NCBI GenBank assembly: GCA_036583965.1
Contig: JAZBQD010000014.1
Coordinates: forward strand, 52,519,626 to 52,583,625
Length of the DNA stretch: 64,000 nucleotides
Source of the DNA: Prunella strophiata
Taxonomy: Eukaryota; Chordata; Aves; Passeriformes; Prunellidae
Direction: 5' to 3'
Part shown: positions 37,801 through 49,910 of the stretch, in pieces
Layout: the number at the start of each line of letters is the position of its first letter
Position numbering within the stretch: the first letter of the stretch is position 1
Notes under the pieces: model-generated
Told to the model about the DNA's origin: nothing
Databases searched by the model: none
What the model saw: the letters and a program-made list of their open reading frames with translations, nothing else
Made by a program: the position numbers and the translations under genes

Positions 37801-40587
37801 CATGTGTCTTTAAAGCGCTTTAATGGCCAGGTCTTCAGTTCCCTCAACGCCTCTAGTCACCTGGAGTAACCTCTCGAGTTACCTCTAGGAGAAGGCTTCC
37901 CCTTTGTGTGCCCCATTTCCGCACAGATTTCAGAGGGAGCACCTAAAATGCACTTGCTCACCGTGCCCTCACCGTGCCAGGGGGCCGTGGCATCAGTGAC
38001 ATTCCTCTGGGGATGCTTCTCTCTTAAGGAAAGGCTGGCCAGCCTCCCCACACGGCTCTGTGACCTCGGGGCCTGACCGTCGCTCAGGGAGTAGTGCCAG
38101 CCCTGGTGCAATAAAAGACATCTTGAAGGCATTAACTCGTGCACCTGTGCACTGTTAAAAAAATAAAATAATTGGGAGATGTTGTATTGCACTAAATAGT
38201 TTATTTAGTTGTTGTTCTGCTGCACTTATTTAATGAAACTGCAAGTACCTCAGCATCGCCCCTGTTGCCAGTGACCCCCAGTCTGGCCATGGCCATTGAG
38301 CAGCAAGAGCGAGGCCACATTATCTGTTTCTTTGTGTGACAGGTTAATTCCACAATCCATTATTTTCATGGGCAATAAATTTTCCAAGGAAGCTCGTCTC
38401 TTGGTAACAGCTGTAAAATATTTCTCCTCGCTTTTGCCTTCACCTAAATGATATGGCTGTTGTGAGTCAAGTGCTGATAACATCTCCCTGTCCTGACTGA
38501 GGGCAGTGCTAGGGCCAATAAACATTTCTGACAAAATTTTTCAAACATAATTGCAACCTCCTTGTCACAGCCTATTTTCAGAAGACGAGGCTTTCCTGCA
38601 AGCTATTTTACAATTCTACTAAGAGCTATACTCTGTATAACACACCTGAGTACTTATGAACATTCTGCAGAGATGTCACGTGGCTGTGGATCAATTAGGA
38701 TTAATAAGCCCAGAATGGAGAAGGGGTAACAAAATTAAGACAGTATTAATGCCTTGGCAATCCCATTTTATACAGGAATCCATGCATTTAGAGTATTTTG
38801 TCCATATAATTTTTAAGGTATCTGGCAAAACCATTTTTCTTCAACTTACTTGACAGAATACACATCATCCAGATGCTGATTATGATCTGAAAGTCATTTA
38901 ATTCACAGTTTAAATTTCAATAGACTTATGAGACATTTGTTTAAATATTGTGAGAAAAATAATTTTCCTAGGTTAAAAGCCAGCTCCATGTGTTAAAGAC
39001 ATGAGCTGTCAAGACCTTACTTCAGAAGTATCTTTGCATTAATTATTAACCCATTGCTTCACTGTCATTAATTAAAAGGGACTGACTTGCACACTTTGTT
39101 GCTGGGCAACTATAAGAAAGATCAGCAAACTTTGTATGAATGATGGAGTATTGAATATCCCCAGCCAGGTCTCCTTCATGTTCTTGAATGCAATCCAATG
39201 TGGTCAAATACAGCCTGATGTCTTTTCTTAGACATTTTTTAACTAAAGCAAATACCTATTTTAATCAGGTAAACCTTTTGTTCAAACTCAACAAAAAAAA
39301 AAAAGGAAAAAGAAAAGGGAAAAAAAGGGAAACAACCAAGCAAGGTTCACATAGGGTAATTCAAAGTGATAATTAGGTAACAGAAATACTAGTGTTGACA
39401 TAATAACATTTCTTCTAAAACAAATACAATTACTCTCTCTTGCAGTATTAACCAAAAATCACAAAGAGCTGTGCGAATAACAATCCAGTGGATAACAGAA
39501 GGAAAAAACATTTCTTTCAGAAAGGTGCAACTGGAGTATTTTTCTACTTATTTTGTCTGCCTAGCTGGTAGCACATACCGATCCTTTTGCATTCTACTTC
39601 AAAACTGAGCACTTAAAGGGATTAGTGTTTGTTGATTGCTTTCATGAGATAATATAGTCTTGTTCTCCCCTATGCTTTTTATCCATAATCTTTTATTTCC
39701 AAGGAGAAAATTCTGATTAGCCCTATGCTTTGAATAGCAGAATTATTTCCTAGAGTGTGACAATTGTGTAATCATTCAAATAAGCCAGTGAACAAGCTGG
39801 TAAAAATTTATCCTCAGGCATAACAATTGTGATTAAATTGAAATTAAAACAGTCAAAAATCCACAGTACAGAGTTAAATTCCCTTGGGGGTTCAACAAGT
39901 GAAACCTCTCAGGCTGGAAATACCTGTTTTGATTTCTTAACCAGATTAATGCATCAGCCTTACAGAATATGCTGTGTGTTAAAATACAGCAACATTGACA
40001 GAGACCAACGAAACCAGTTCACAAACAAGCTGAAATTGCTTAATGAATAAAAAGCAGAATTAACATTGTAGCTCATATAGGCATCTGGGCTTGGAAATAA
40101 ATTATGAAAGTCAGATTTCTAATAACTTTTTTTTTCAGAGAAGAGCTGAACTTTAAATACTTTAAATTAAAACAGAAAACATGTGTGTGACTTTTCAGAG
40201 AGACATGGAGGAGCTTGTGGAGCACTGAAGTCAGAAAAAGTAGTGATGATACAATTTCTGTTACCTGGTGGTTTATGCAATGACAAAGTCAGTGGCCAGA
40301 ATGGCTTTAATTTAATGAATGGTTAGAAGATCAAGAATGCACAATGCACCCTAGAACACTTCTGCACCACAGCTGAGATGGACTGTCTGTACCTGGAATA
40401 CTGCCCAACATTAACTTCTGCTTTCTTTGAAGAATTCTGAAAAATGTGAAAGGACTTCCAGAATGACTTAAAAGAATTATATAAAGCCCAGGGAACCTAA
40501 TAACAGAACTTCAAATTACTTAATTTGTTGAAGAGGAAGCTCAGAGTTGATTCAATTGAATATCTGTGTAGAAGATATCTAATAGTC
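37801..40587. other. Intergenic, no gene recognised
   Basis: The first 330 bases stay moderately GC-rich next to the CpG island and contain two + strand AATAAA sequences (near 37793 and 38110). After that the sequence is AT-rich, with an A/G-rich low-complexity tract at about 39292-39342. No coding sequence is recognised. Confidence 0.55.
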
Positions 40588-40646
40588 AGTTTCCAGCTAA
40601 AGAATCTTCCTGTCTAATAGACAGGAAAATTCTTTAGCTGGAAACT
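40588..40646. repeat. Near-perfect palindrome, 27-bp arms
   Basis: The left arm 40588-40614 and right arm 40620-40646 are reverse complements at 26 of 27 positions around the 5-base centre TAATA, whose outer T and A also pair. The single mismatch is C/A on the + strand, which becomes a G-U wobble in RNA from the minus strand. The octamer TCTAATAG occurs both just before the left arm (40578-40585) and across the centre (40613-40620). Confidence 0.95.
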
Positions 40647-42224
40647 AAGCCAAATGAAATGAGAACAGAAATAGGACCACATTATTCACAGTGAGCCTAA
40701 TTAAGTCCTGGAATTATCTACTCAGGAAGCAGGTGTTTTCTCCTTCATTCTTAGTCTATCTGGGGCAGGTATGAGCGTTGTACTATAGTGTTTGGAAAGA
40801 GACATACTGAAACCTGCTGAAAAGCATTGCTGCAGCCTGTCCAAACATTGAAACTGCCAGCTTGCCCAGATGCAGCAAGAACAGCTTGTGATTCATCATG
40901 AAGTGCCTGCTGCTGCCATTACTGACACCAGTAGGCTGTGTAGAAGCTATTTCACACCTTCCCGTGGTTGACACAGCAGCTGAAGAAATAAGAAGAATGT
41001 GTTACTTGGATCTAAACGTTCCAGTGCTCCGCCACAGGACCAGGCAGGATCACAGGTCCCCTAAGAGCCAGCAGGCCTTTGGACCTCCTCTTTCCCATCA
41101 CAGGGGGGTTCAACCTCCCAACTAGCACAACCCTGATGCCAGCCATATGACATGACTCTACCTCAGGAACCGTACTTGAGTTGCCTGCATGCCTTGCCAG
41201 ACCCAGGAGTCACCCTCTGACCAGCCCTCTCAATGTAAACCTAAAGTTAAACCTTCTCCATGTTACTCAGATAAGGAGAGGACATCCTGTGAACATCTGG
41301 TTGGACAAAGAGGCCATGTGTGGAAAGGGGACATGGGGAAGAGGGTTGCTTTGAATATGTGGTGTTGTGATGCTTGAGAGGTATTGCTGTTGAGAGTTCT
41401 GTAATGAGATAAGAAACATCTGTGCCTGCAGCAGTGGGCAGATGTGTCAACACTCTCTGCCTGCACGTGAGTGACCAACACATGAATCATCACCACCAGG
41501 GTGCAAAGGCAGCAGCCTGGAGAGAAAACACCAGGAGAGCCAAAGACCTTCAGAAGAAACCTCCTGCCAGGCATAAAGGAAATAAAAGGCTATTTAAATA
41601 TCGCTCCTGAGCTCAGAAAGCATAGAGGGTTCTTAAAACGTTCTGGTGAGGCTGTGAATAATTCTTGGAATTGCAAACATTCACTCAGAACTGAACAACA
41701 GTGTCAGCAAAGCTGTGGGACTCAGCAGGACCAGCTCACAGCTCCAGAACTGTACCTACCTGGGAAACCAGCACAGCTCCATGGCACAGCAAGGTGTGAC
41801 TGTAAAATATTAGTTGGTTGCATTTTACAAAATTTTCTAATTGAAATTTCAGTGCAAATGAGATATTCAACAAGGAAACTTCAAAAAACCTGTTAACATT
41901 TGGTAAGATTATAAATATGATTAAGTGTATGAGAATGTATTAATTAAATATTAATTGAATCATACAAGGCTGTACTGTTTGTATATTCTGCATAAAATAA
42001 TCTCCTTTACAGACGGTAGAAACTTAAGTTCTTGTTAACAAGAGGTTACAGTGGAATCAACCATTAAAAGCTTCTAAAAAGGAGCACTGCATTTACAATT
42101 CTCCTGTGTAAATTCAATGGCAGTTCATCTCTCTTGATCTGTAGTTTTAATTTGTAATAGAAGTAGTCTTTTACATTACTTATTTCTGAAACTTTATTTT
42201 TTAAAATCTTCTCTTTTAGATATT
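40647..42224. other. Intergenic, no gene recognised
   Basis: Contains moderately GC-rich sequence at 40.88-41.8 kb. A 75-codon open frame at 40898-41125 begins with a hydrophobic leucine-rich segment but has no recognisable homologue or splice context, and I do not call it a gene. This stretch may be part of an old LTR element, but I cannot name one. Confidence 0.5.
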
Positions 42225-42917
42225 TGTCTTGGTTTGAAAGACAGGTTTGAAAGTCTGCCAAGGAAGGTGGGAACCTCCATTGGAAAGGAAAATATAACCC
42301 CCTTCCCTCCAAATTATTATAACTTTGAAATAAAGGGGCTTTCAGGCAAAGGTATGGGTAAAAAAATAACAGTTCTTTACTAGTTTGTATGTATAACAAG
42401 GCAAACAAACAACAACAGCAGCAACAACAAACAAAACCAGAAATCCAGTAACAACCTTTTCTTGGCTGTCAGGCACCTTCCCCTCAGAGAGTGTATAAAA
42501 GATTTCCTCAGCGTGGAGACATTCACATCGAGAGGCTTCTTTAGGATTGAGAGAAATTAGGAAGTTCTCTGCACACCACTATCATGTATTGGTAAGTGAC
42601 ATTGACTCTTAGGCTATACTATTTCTTTGCTAGCTGTAACATAGGTACCTTTATTATTGTGCACTGTATTTTTATCTACAAGTAGCTCTTTTTGTGTTAT
42701 CCTGTGTAGTAAGCAGTCTGCTTAAAGTCTTATGTCTGTTTTCTTTGGTCTCCTCAATAAATGATTCATGTTGTTGTAGGCCTGATCTGTCATTATTAAG
42801 AACTTGCAAGTGACAGTGAATTTTGGGGTGCTGGTCACCTCAATAAAGCTGCTGTCTACTGCCAGGAATCTGCCAAAGGCAGGGGCTTGCCTAAGCTCTC
42901 CCCTCTCACTTCGTAAC
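42225..42917 (+). mobile_element. Endogenous retrovirus LTR-like sequence (solo, boundaries uncertain)
   Basis: Starts TGTCTTGGTTTGAAAGACAG and continues with CCAAGGAAGGTGGGAACCTC, CCCTCCAAATTATTATAA and AACAGTTCTTTACTAG, which I recognise as a repeat common in songbird genomes. Further right are a TATA-like GTATAAAA (about 42492) and AATAAA signals in CAATAAATG and CAATAAAGC. The proposed end TCGTAACA would give TG...CA termini over about 690 bases. No matching target-site duplication is seen (ATATT against TACAT) and no gag, pol or env coding sequence is present. Everything after about 42.42 kb is less secure and may be a different repeat or unique sequence. Confidence 0.5.
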
Positions 42918-43989
42918 ATACATACGACATGATTTTACCTCTTTGTGAAGATTCTCACCCTGATTTCAACTTTTCCTTGGCATAAGCCTCCAACTTGACT
43001 CAGCAAAATAAGTTAAAATATATCTTTATTTTATATTTAATCTATTAAATTTAAAGGCTGAAATATTGCCAACAGAAGCAGCTAAAGATGCTGGAAAGAG
43101 TTCTGCAAATTTAGTCTGACTGAGGTCAGTGGCAATGGCCTTGATCTGCACCTGAATTAGTCCAGCTGCTGACTGTATGCTTTGAGCTCTGCCTCAGGCA
43201 TTCCCTACTCCAGATAAGCTGCTTCTCCCTGCCTGTGTCCTCCACAGCCTCCTTGCCTGTGGGAGCCTCTGTCATTAGACATCTGTGGGTGGTCACCTGG
43301 AGTCACCAGGAGGGCCATCAGAGGAGAAGATCCAGACCTCTGGAGGGGTTTTCTGTACTTGAGAGGCAGGCTGGAGGCTCACTGCTGTCATATAATCCAG
43401 ATGTGCATTTCCTTGTCCTGAATGCATCTAGATGTGGTGCCTGCTGATGTGGAAAAAGTCGGGTGTACACCCCTCAGTACAAAAAGAAGTTCTATTAAGC
43501 TACTGTTTTCATGTCTTACAATATGTCTAATAAGCTTACTTGAAAAATTTAACAAAATAGTTTTCCAAATTCCCAGTTAATCTGTCTCAAAGAGTGACCA
43601 ATAACTAAAATGGGGAGGCCTGCATAAATCAATTGTTTTACATAAATATCTGATACGTTGGACAATTTAAGCCTTGAAATTTACAAGTTATTTCAGCCAG
43701 GTCGTTGTGGAAATAATTACAAGGAAATTTCTTTGGAGGGCAGCTACTTTGTATAATAAGGGAACGTATGCCTGGCTTTTACTTTTCTGAATGTGCAAAA
43801 TATCCCAGGCGGGGCAAATTGAGCCAAGAAAAGACAATGCAAAGATATGCTAAGTCCCCTAGGAACATCAGCATAAAAACATACTGCTGAAATTAACTGA
43901 GAGATATCTCTTCTTAGTGGATGATATCAGTATTTCATAAAGTACTCTTCAATCCAATATGTTTTCAGGACAACTTCTTAGTTTCTTGC

Positions 43990-44011
43990 AAAAAAAAAAA
44001 AAAAAAAAAAA
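43990..44011 (+). repeat. Poly(A) run
   Basis: Uninterrupted A run of 22 bases. Confidence 0.85.
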
Positions 44012-47000
44012 CCCTCATTGCATTCTGCTGTAAACCACATTAGTAAATAAATAAAAAATTTCAATAATGTAGTCATCCTATCTTTGCAGTGATACATTAT
44101 CCTGTTGTTGTCAGATTAAGGCTGTTTTTTCTTCTAACTAATCGGATGGAGGGATTAAAACCTGCATACACAAGTGAAACACGAAACAGCCAGTGGGAGA
44201 GAAGACAGTTTGCTAGGACAGATGGGCTGGGAGACAGTGACATGCAGTGTCTTACCATGGCTGGAAAGAAGAGTCTGTCATGAAAGTGGATTGGCAGAAA
44301 TGTGTCAACAAAGGCACTTTGGCAGCCTGGAGGATCTGCTCTTATTGGATCCAGCTTTCCAGGATACAGGTTTCTCAGGAGGTTTTTTATGAGGGTGCAC
44401 ACAGGTGACAAAGATGATGAACTTCACAATGAACTGTCACAACTTGGAGTAGTTACGATATATCCCATCTACAAAAGTGTTACAAATGTGGCCTTATGTG
44501 TAAGCAACTGCTGCATCAAATTAATGACTCTTCCCCAACATCTAACAATTTAAAGTTGTGATAGGCACCTATTTAAATGCACTTGCTAAAACCATTGCCT
44601 CTATACTCTGACCCCTGTCAGAGTAATGCCCAATGGTACCTTTTCTCTTCTGCATGGTTTGTGGTGCTCAGTGCAACTCTGTGCCCCTGGAAAACCAACA
44701 GCAGCTGTGCAAGTGGCATATAGACTGAAAAATACTACAGGCAGTTTCTGAATCAAAGAGGATCAATATTAATTACATTTCATCACTTTGACACTGTACT
44801 GGAGGAAAAGAAAGGCTAAAAATAACTTTATTTTCCCTGGTAATCCTCCTTTTCAGTCTTTTCATTCAATTTCTCTTCTTTAAACTCCAGTTGTATACAC
44901 AGGACTAGCTCAGAGGCATCCCTAACCATGTTAGAAAGAAAAATTTGCTTTATATGGCTTTCAAAAGTCTTTGATCCTTGATTAATCTGAGTGGGAGTTG
45001 ACCTCCCACCTCCTGGAGTAGGGAAAAGACACCCAGGAACTGCCTAATTACCAGCTGTATATCTGAACTGTCAGGTTTTTCCATCATGCTCTTCCATCTC
45101 TCTCCTCTCTGACAAACTTCTTTTTCATGCATCCTTTCTTACATTAATTTGAAGAGATGCTTTTTTCATTTTGTCCTTTCAATATTTTTTATTTATTTAT
45201 TTCTTCAGCTTGACCTTCTTTCTCTCATTCAAGATGATTTTTATTAAACACACGTGGTAATTCACTGCAAGTTGCAGAAGTCTAATGTATAGCACCAGAA
45301 GCCTTTCACAATTTCTCTGAAGTTTCTCATGATTTCAGTCTGAAGAACTGCTTCCAAATCCATAAAGATATGCTTTGGCTGTTAACTTTTTTTTTTAATT
45401 TTATTTTTTCTGAACTCTTCTTCATACACAGTTCCTTCATCCTGTGCATCTCCAATTTAGTCTTTAAAAATACCTTCTTTTTGAGCTCTCAGACCTTTTA
45501 AGAATGTGGGCTGCATTTTAAGTTAGCACTTTTCCTTTCCAGTTTCTAAATCATAATTTCCCACGATGATCACTATTTCTTTACACAGTAGAGTATTTTC
45601 AGAGACATAGTCTAGCATTTTCATTACTCCTGCACAACAAGTCATTTTTCTTTAACACTATTACTCATACTCTGTTTTCTAGCTCTACATCTCTCTTTTC
45701 ACTGATTTGTTCCTTATTCTTCCTTTGTGGTTCCATTTAATCACCATTTGCACCATGTACAGTTGCTGGCTTCTTTTCCCCTAGCTATTTCATTTCTGCT
45801 GGAGGCAGCTATTTCTGCTGCATCTCTCCCTGAAGTACCCCTTCTTCTACATTAAAAGTGGCAGTCTCTTTTAGCAACTTAATTAAACTGGAATATTTCT
45901 GTCAACAGCACTTACAGTTTCTGCAAGGGGACATCTTGCATTGCATGGAAGTGATAGCTTGCTAGAAAAGCTTCATTAAAATAAGACAAAACTAAACTTG
46001 ATGTCTGAGTCTTCTCCCTGTTTCAACATGAATTGCAGTTGAGTTATTCCCAGTTTGTGTGAGGAAAAGAGAGGAGGACATGGCCCTCAATGTGCCAGTA
46101 GAGCCTGTAGATCACCTGCAGTACACATTGGGATATAGTTTTTGAGTACTGTACTTGTAAGTACTATGTATTTCCAAATAACTTGAGAAAACTGTAGATC
46201 CCTGGTCCCCTCCTTTCTCTTTCCTGTTAGTACTCATTAACAAAAGCATCCAGTCATGAGTACAGGAGTGGCTTCCCAGTCCTTCCACTAACATGGTGGC
46301 ACACTCATTTGTGATTCTGCAATCAGGAATCCCCGTTTGTATCAGAAATATTTCCCTGCTTTCACAGAACAGCTCTTTTGCCCAGGGTGAATTCTGGTTC
46401 TTCATCAGTTTTCACTTAATTTTTTTTAATGGAGAAATACCTATTCTGATGAAAGGCAACATCCTGGACTGTGTGGTATGACTTGTCAGAAGCAAATCAG
46501 TTTGCAGTCAGATTAGGACTGTGTAGCTGCAGGGATTTTTGTAGTCAGCAAGGTGACTACAGTAAATTTAACAGAATAACTATTTATTGTTACATTGGCT
46601 ACAGTGTGATGAAGCAAGGGAACTCGTGGGCTACAGCTCTAGAACAGATTAACAGACTGTCATTCCCCTCTCATCATGAGCTGGCATAACTGTGTGGTGC
46701 TGCTGCTGTCATCACTATTTGCATCCCACATCAGTAGGTTTGATTCTGTGTCTCACAGCAAAGCTGACTTCTAGAACACTAGTTCATGTGCTCATGAGTG
46801 TTCACATAACCATATAAGTGCCTTCATGAACGCTATCACAACTTGAGATCCATTAAAGTTTAAAGCATGTACAAGATTAAGGACTACAGCACTTGAAAAT
46901 AATAGACATCTTCTGAATTAGGGTCAGAGTCCAGAAATACATTTGGTATAACAACATAGCAAGATGTTAGTTGAATGACTAGGTCTTTGGCTATCACCCC

Positions 47001-48034
47001 TCAAAGTTAGAAAAGTATCAGGTAAACTGACACTTGAGGTATAGAGATGCAAAGCCTTTAAAAATGTGTAGAACTGCTTGTTCTCCCAAATTATTCTAGC
47101 TCTTGTTTTTCATATTACATTTTAGCTTCGTAGTTGTTTATTGCTTATTTAAGCTTTCTATTTTTATTATAGAAAAACATGGTGTATTTTGAATTAGTAA
47201 ACAAAACAGTGGACATCTACAAGGTATATGTAAAATGCAAATCACGATGTTCAATATCAGCAGCTCAAGGAAGAAACTTAAACAAAAGTTAATTTTAAAG
47301 CGGCATCTTTCTCTTATATGTTTCTTAAAACTAAGTTAGTTCTTCTTCACTCTGCTAAAAATAACTGATGACACAGTAAGTTTCCATATTTAGTGATTTA
47401 TATTTCAGAATATTCTTCAGATGGCAACCTTGGCCTGGCTGTGAGCCAGACAAGTCTCTTTGTGTTTCCTTTCTTTCATTCAGATTTTAAAAATGCTTTG
47501 CTTTAAAGTATTTTAGCCTAGAGCTGTAAAAAGGCAACTTGAGATAATAGAGATCTCAGGATATGATGTGATTCATAGGAGACATACCAAATTTTAAAAG
47601 CACTTTCAGTCTGGAGCTTTAACAGCTTCAATTAAAAACTGTGTTTGAGCCCAAATAAATGCACCATCCTCAAAGACAATCCTACTCTAAAGCTGGAGAA
47701 GCAACCTTTTTCTAGAGCATATGCCAAGCCGTATTTTCTTTCTCAATTTAGAGGTTAAGGGCAGCTCTGGTAGAAGATCGATGGGAGCAGAGGGATGCTA
47801 CCTCACAGGAAAGGTGATACCAATCAATCAATTGGCAGTACCTTGCCTCTGAAGGACAGGGACTGCCTGTGTTCTCTAAATTCAAATTATTTCACTGGAT
47901 TCAGAAGAAACTAGAAACTTTTATCTTCTGCAGATGACTTTTCAAATTGTAGAATTCCCCAGCACTGTCCCAAATTTCCCAGTGGGTCCGTTCAGAATAG
48001 GCTCCTGTGTCACAAGTTGACCATTGGCCTTTGA

Positions 48035-48035
48035 T

Positions 48036-48068
<33 letters not shown>
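48035..48068 (+). repeat. Poly(T) run followed by (GT)n
   Basis: About 23 T followed by five to six GT dinucleotides. Confidence 0.85.
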
Positions 48069-48680
48069 CATAATCAATATGACAGAATTTAACATTATCT
48101 CTTGATTTCAAATGCCAAACATTGGGAAGCATAGTAATGGAGGGTTTATCCTTTTTTTTGATCCTGCTGTATGTGCTATATGTCCCTTTCACCCCTATCA
48201 GTAGTGAAAACAAAGTCAAACTCGCACAAATACCAATTCAGCACTGAGCAACAGACTGCATCCTATGCCCATGCTTTTCATTGGTCTCCAGCAATAGGGA
48301 CTTGTAACAACTGCTGATGAATCTTTACTGGAGAGTGAAAGGAAAAAGGGAAAACAAGACAAGCTGCTGAGAAGATGATCATAATCTACTCTCCAGAGTT
48401 TCTTCTTGGACACTGATTATCCTTTTCACAATGCTTGCACCAGAAAGCCATGGCCAACATGCAGCATAGTTGTGATGAACTTTAATAATGACACAGTGCA
48501 GCTGAGAAAGTGTTAGGCCTTAGAATGAATTTTTCCTACACAAGGACATGCCAGATTGAGCTAAATATGCCTTAAGTTAAGTGCTGTAAGGAAATTGTCT
48601 TTCTTCTGAAATCTTTTATTCTTTGTTGGAATTGCAGTTCATATTGCCAAGGCAAACTTCATAGATTGCTTTCCCAGACC

Positions 48681-49910
48681 CAGGGCTCCTGGAACTGTAG
48701 ACTCTGACTCTCTCATCACTAGCCCTAAATCTAATCCTAATCCCAGCCCTAGCCCAAGCCCTAACCCAATCCTGAATTTTCCCGATCAGAAAGCTGTAGG
48801 AGCAGCAAGGCTGGGGCCCTGCCAGGATCCCCTTGCCATGCCTTTTCTACCACCAGTGTTCCTGGAGCTGTAGGTTCTTTTATTCTCTGAACCCTAACCA
48901 TAACACTCACTCTAAGTCTAACCCTAACACCAGGCCTAGCACTAATCCTAACCCTAACTCTATCCTATCAGTTTTCCAGGTCAGAAAGATGTAGAAGCAG
49001 CAGAGTAGAGGCCTTACTGGGAACACTTGGCATGCCTTTTCCAGCCCTGGTGTTCCTGGAGCTGTAGGTTCTTTTATTCTCTGAACCCTAACCATAACAC
49101 TCACTCTAAGTCTAACCCTAACACCAGGCCTAGCACTAATCCTAACCCTAACTCTATCCTATCAGTTTTCCAGGTCAGAAAGATGTAGAAGCAGCAGAGT
49201 AGAGGCCTTACTGGGAACACTTGGCATGCCTTTTCCAGCCCTGGTGTTCCTGGAGCTGTAGGTTCTTTTATTCTCTGAACCCTAACCATAACACTCACTC
49301 TAAGTCTAATCCTAATCCCAGCCCTAGCCCAAGCCCTAACCCAATCCTGAATTTTCCCGATCAGAAAGCTGTAGGAGCAGCAAGGCTGGGGCCCTGCCAG
49401 GATCACCTTGCCATGCCTTTTCTACCACCAGTGTTCCTGGAGCTGTAGGTTCTTTTATTCTCTGAACCCTAACCATAACACTCACTCTAAGTCTAACCCT
49501 AACACCAGGCCTAGCACTAATCCTAACCCTAACTCTATCCTATCAGTTTTCCAGGTCAGAAAGATGTAGAAGCAGCAGAGTAGAGGCCTTACTGGGAACA
49601 CTTGGCATGCCTTTTCCAGCCCTGGTGTTCCTGGAGCTGTAAGCTCTTTGACTGTCTGAGTCTTAACCCTAAACCTAAGTCTAACCCTAGCTTTATCCCT
49701 AGCCCTAACACAAAACAAAATTATAGGTTTCCTTGCTGCTCCAACATCTTTCTGATCTGGAAAACTCATAGGATTGGTTGAATAAGGGTTAGTGCTAGGG
49801 CTGTGGCTAGCACCTAGGGCTGGGGTTAGGGTTAGGTTTACAGTTAGGGTTGAGAGAGCCAAAGACCCTACAGCTCCAGGAACACTTGGGCTAGAAAAGG
49901 TATGCCAAAG
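48681..49910. repeat. Tandem array of ~190-bp units with degenerate telomere-like CCCTAA blocks
   Basis: The landmark GTTCCTGGAGCTGTA recurs at 48857, 49051, 49245, 49432 and 49626 (T of TGTTCC), giving spacings of 194, 194, 187 and 194. A diverged copy lies at about 48685. Each unit has a block of degenerate hexamers (CCCTAA, CCTAAC, TCTAAC), then a TCAGAAAGATGTAGAAGCAG segment. Two unit types are visible: one with CAGTTTTCCAGGTCAGAAAG (units from 48857, 49051, 49432; nearly identical) and one with GAATTTTCCCGATCAGAAAG (units from 48685 and 49245). The last unit, about 49735-49910, is inverted and shows TTAGGG on the + strand. Minus-strand open frames over the array follow the repeat and are not called genes. 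Confidence 0.92.
49735..49910 (-). repeat. Inverted terminal unit of the telomere-like array
   Basis: TACAGCTCCAGGAACA at 49869-49884 is the reverse complement of the landmark at 49626-49641, and CTTTCTGATCTGGAAAACTC matches the reverse of the TCAGAAAG segment. The symmetry centre is near 49755. The + strand reads GGGTTAGGGTTAGG here, opposite to the CCCTAA of the preceding units. Confidence 0.9.

Larger units (their letters stand above)
42918..48679. other. Intergenic, no gene recognised
   Basis: AT-rich sequence with a 22-base A run at 43990-44011 and a T run plus GT repeat at 48035-48068. From about 44.8 to 45.9 kb the + strand is strongly T/C-rich, that is, A/G-rich on the minus strand. 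No gene family is recognised. Confidence 0.55.

Noticed and set aside
37195..37803. 202-codon minus-strand open frame as a protein gene
   Set aside because: It mixes CpG-island translation with a phenylalanine-rich run from the A/T tract and has no recognisable domain. Kept only as part of a possible transcript.
37810..37823. TTAAAGCGCTTTAA palindrome
   Set aside because: Fourteen bases is short enough to be chance near a CpG island, and no supporting context was found.
40898..41125. 75-codon frame with a signal-peptide-like start
   Set aside because: No homologue recognised, no splice or promoter context, and the length is within chance for this base composition.
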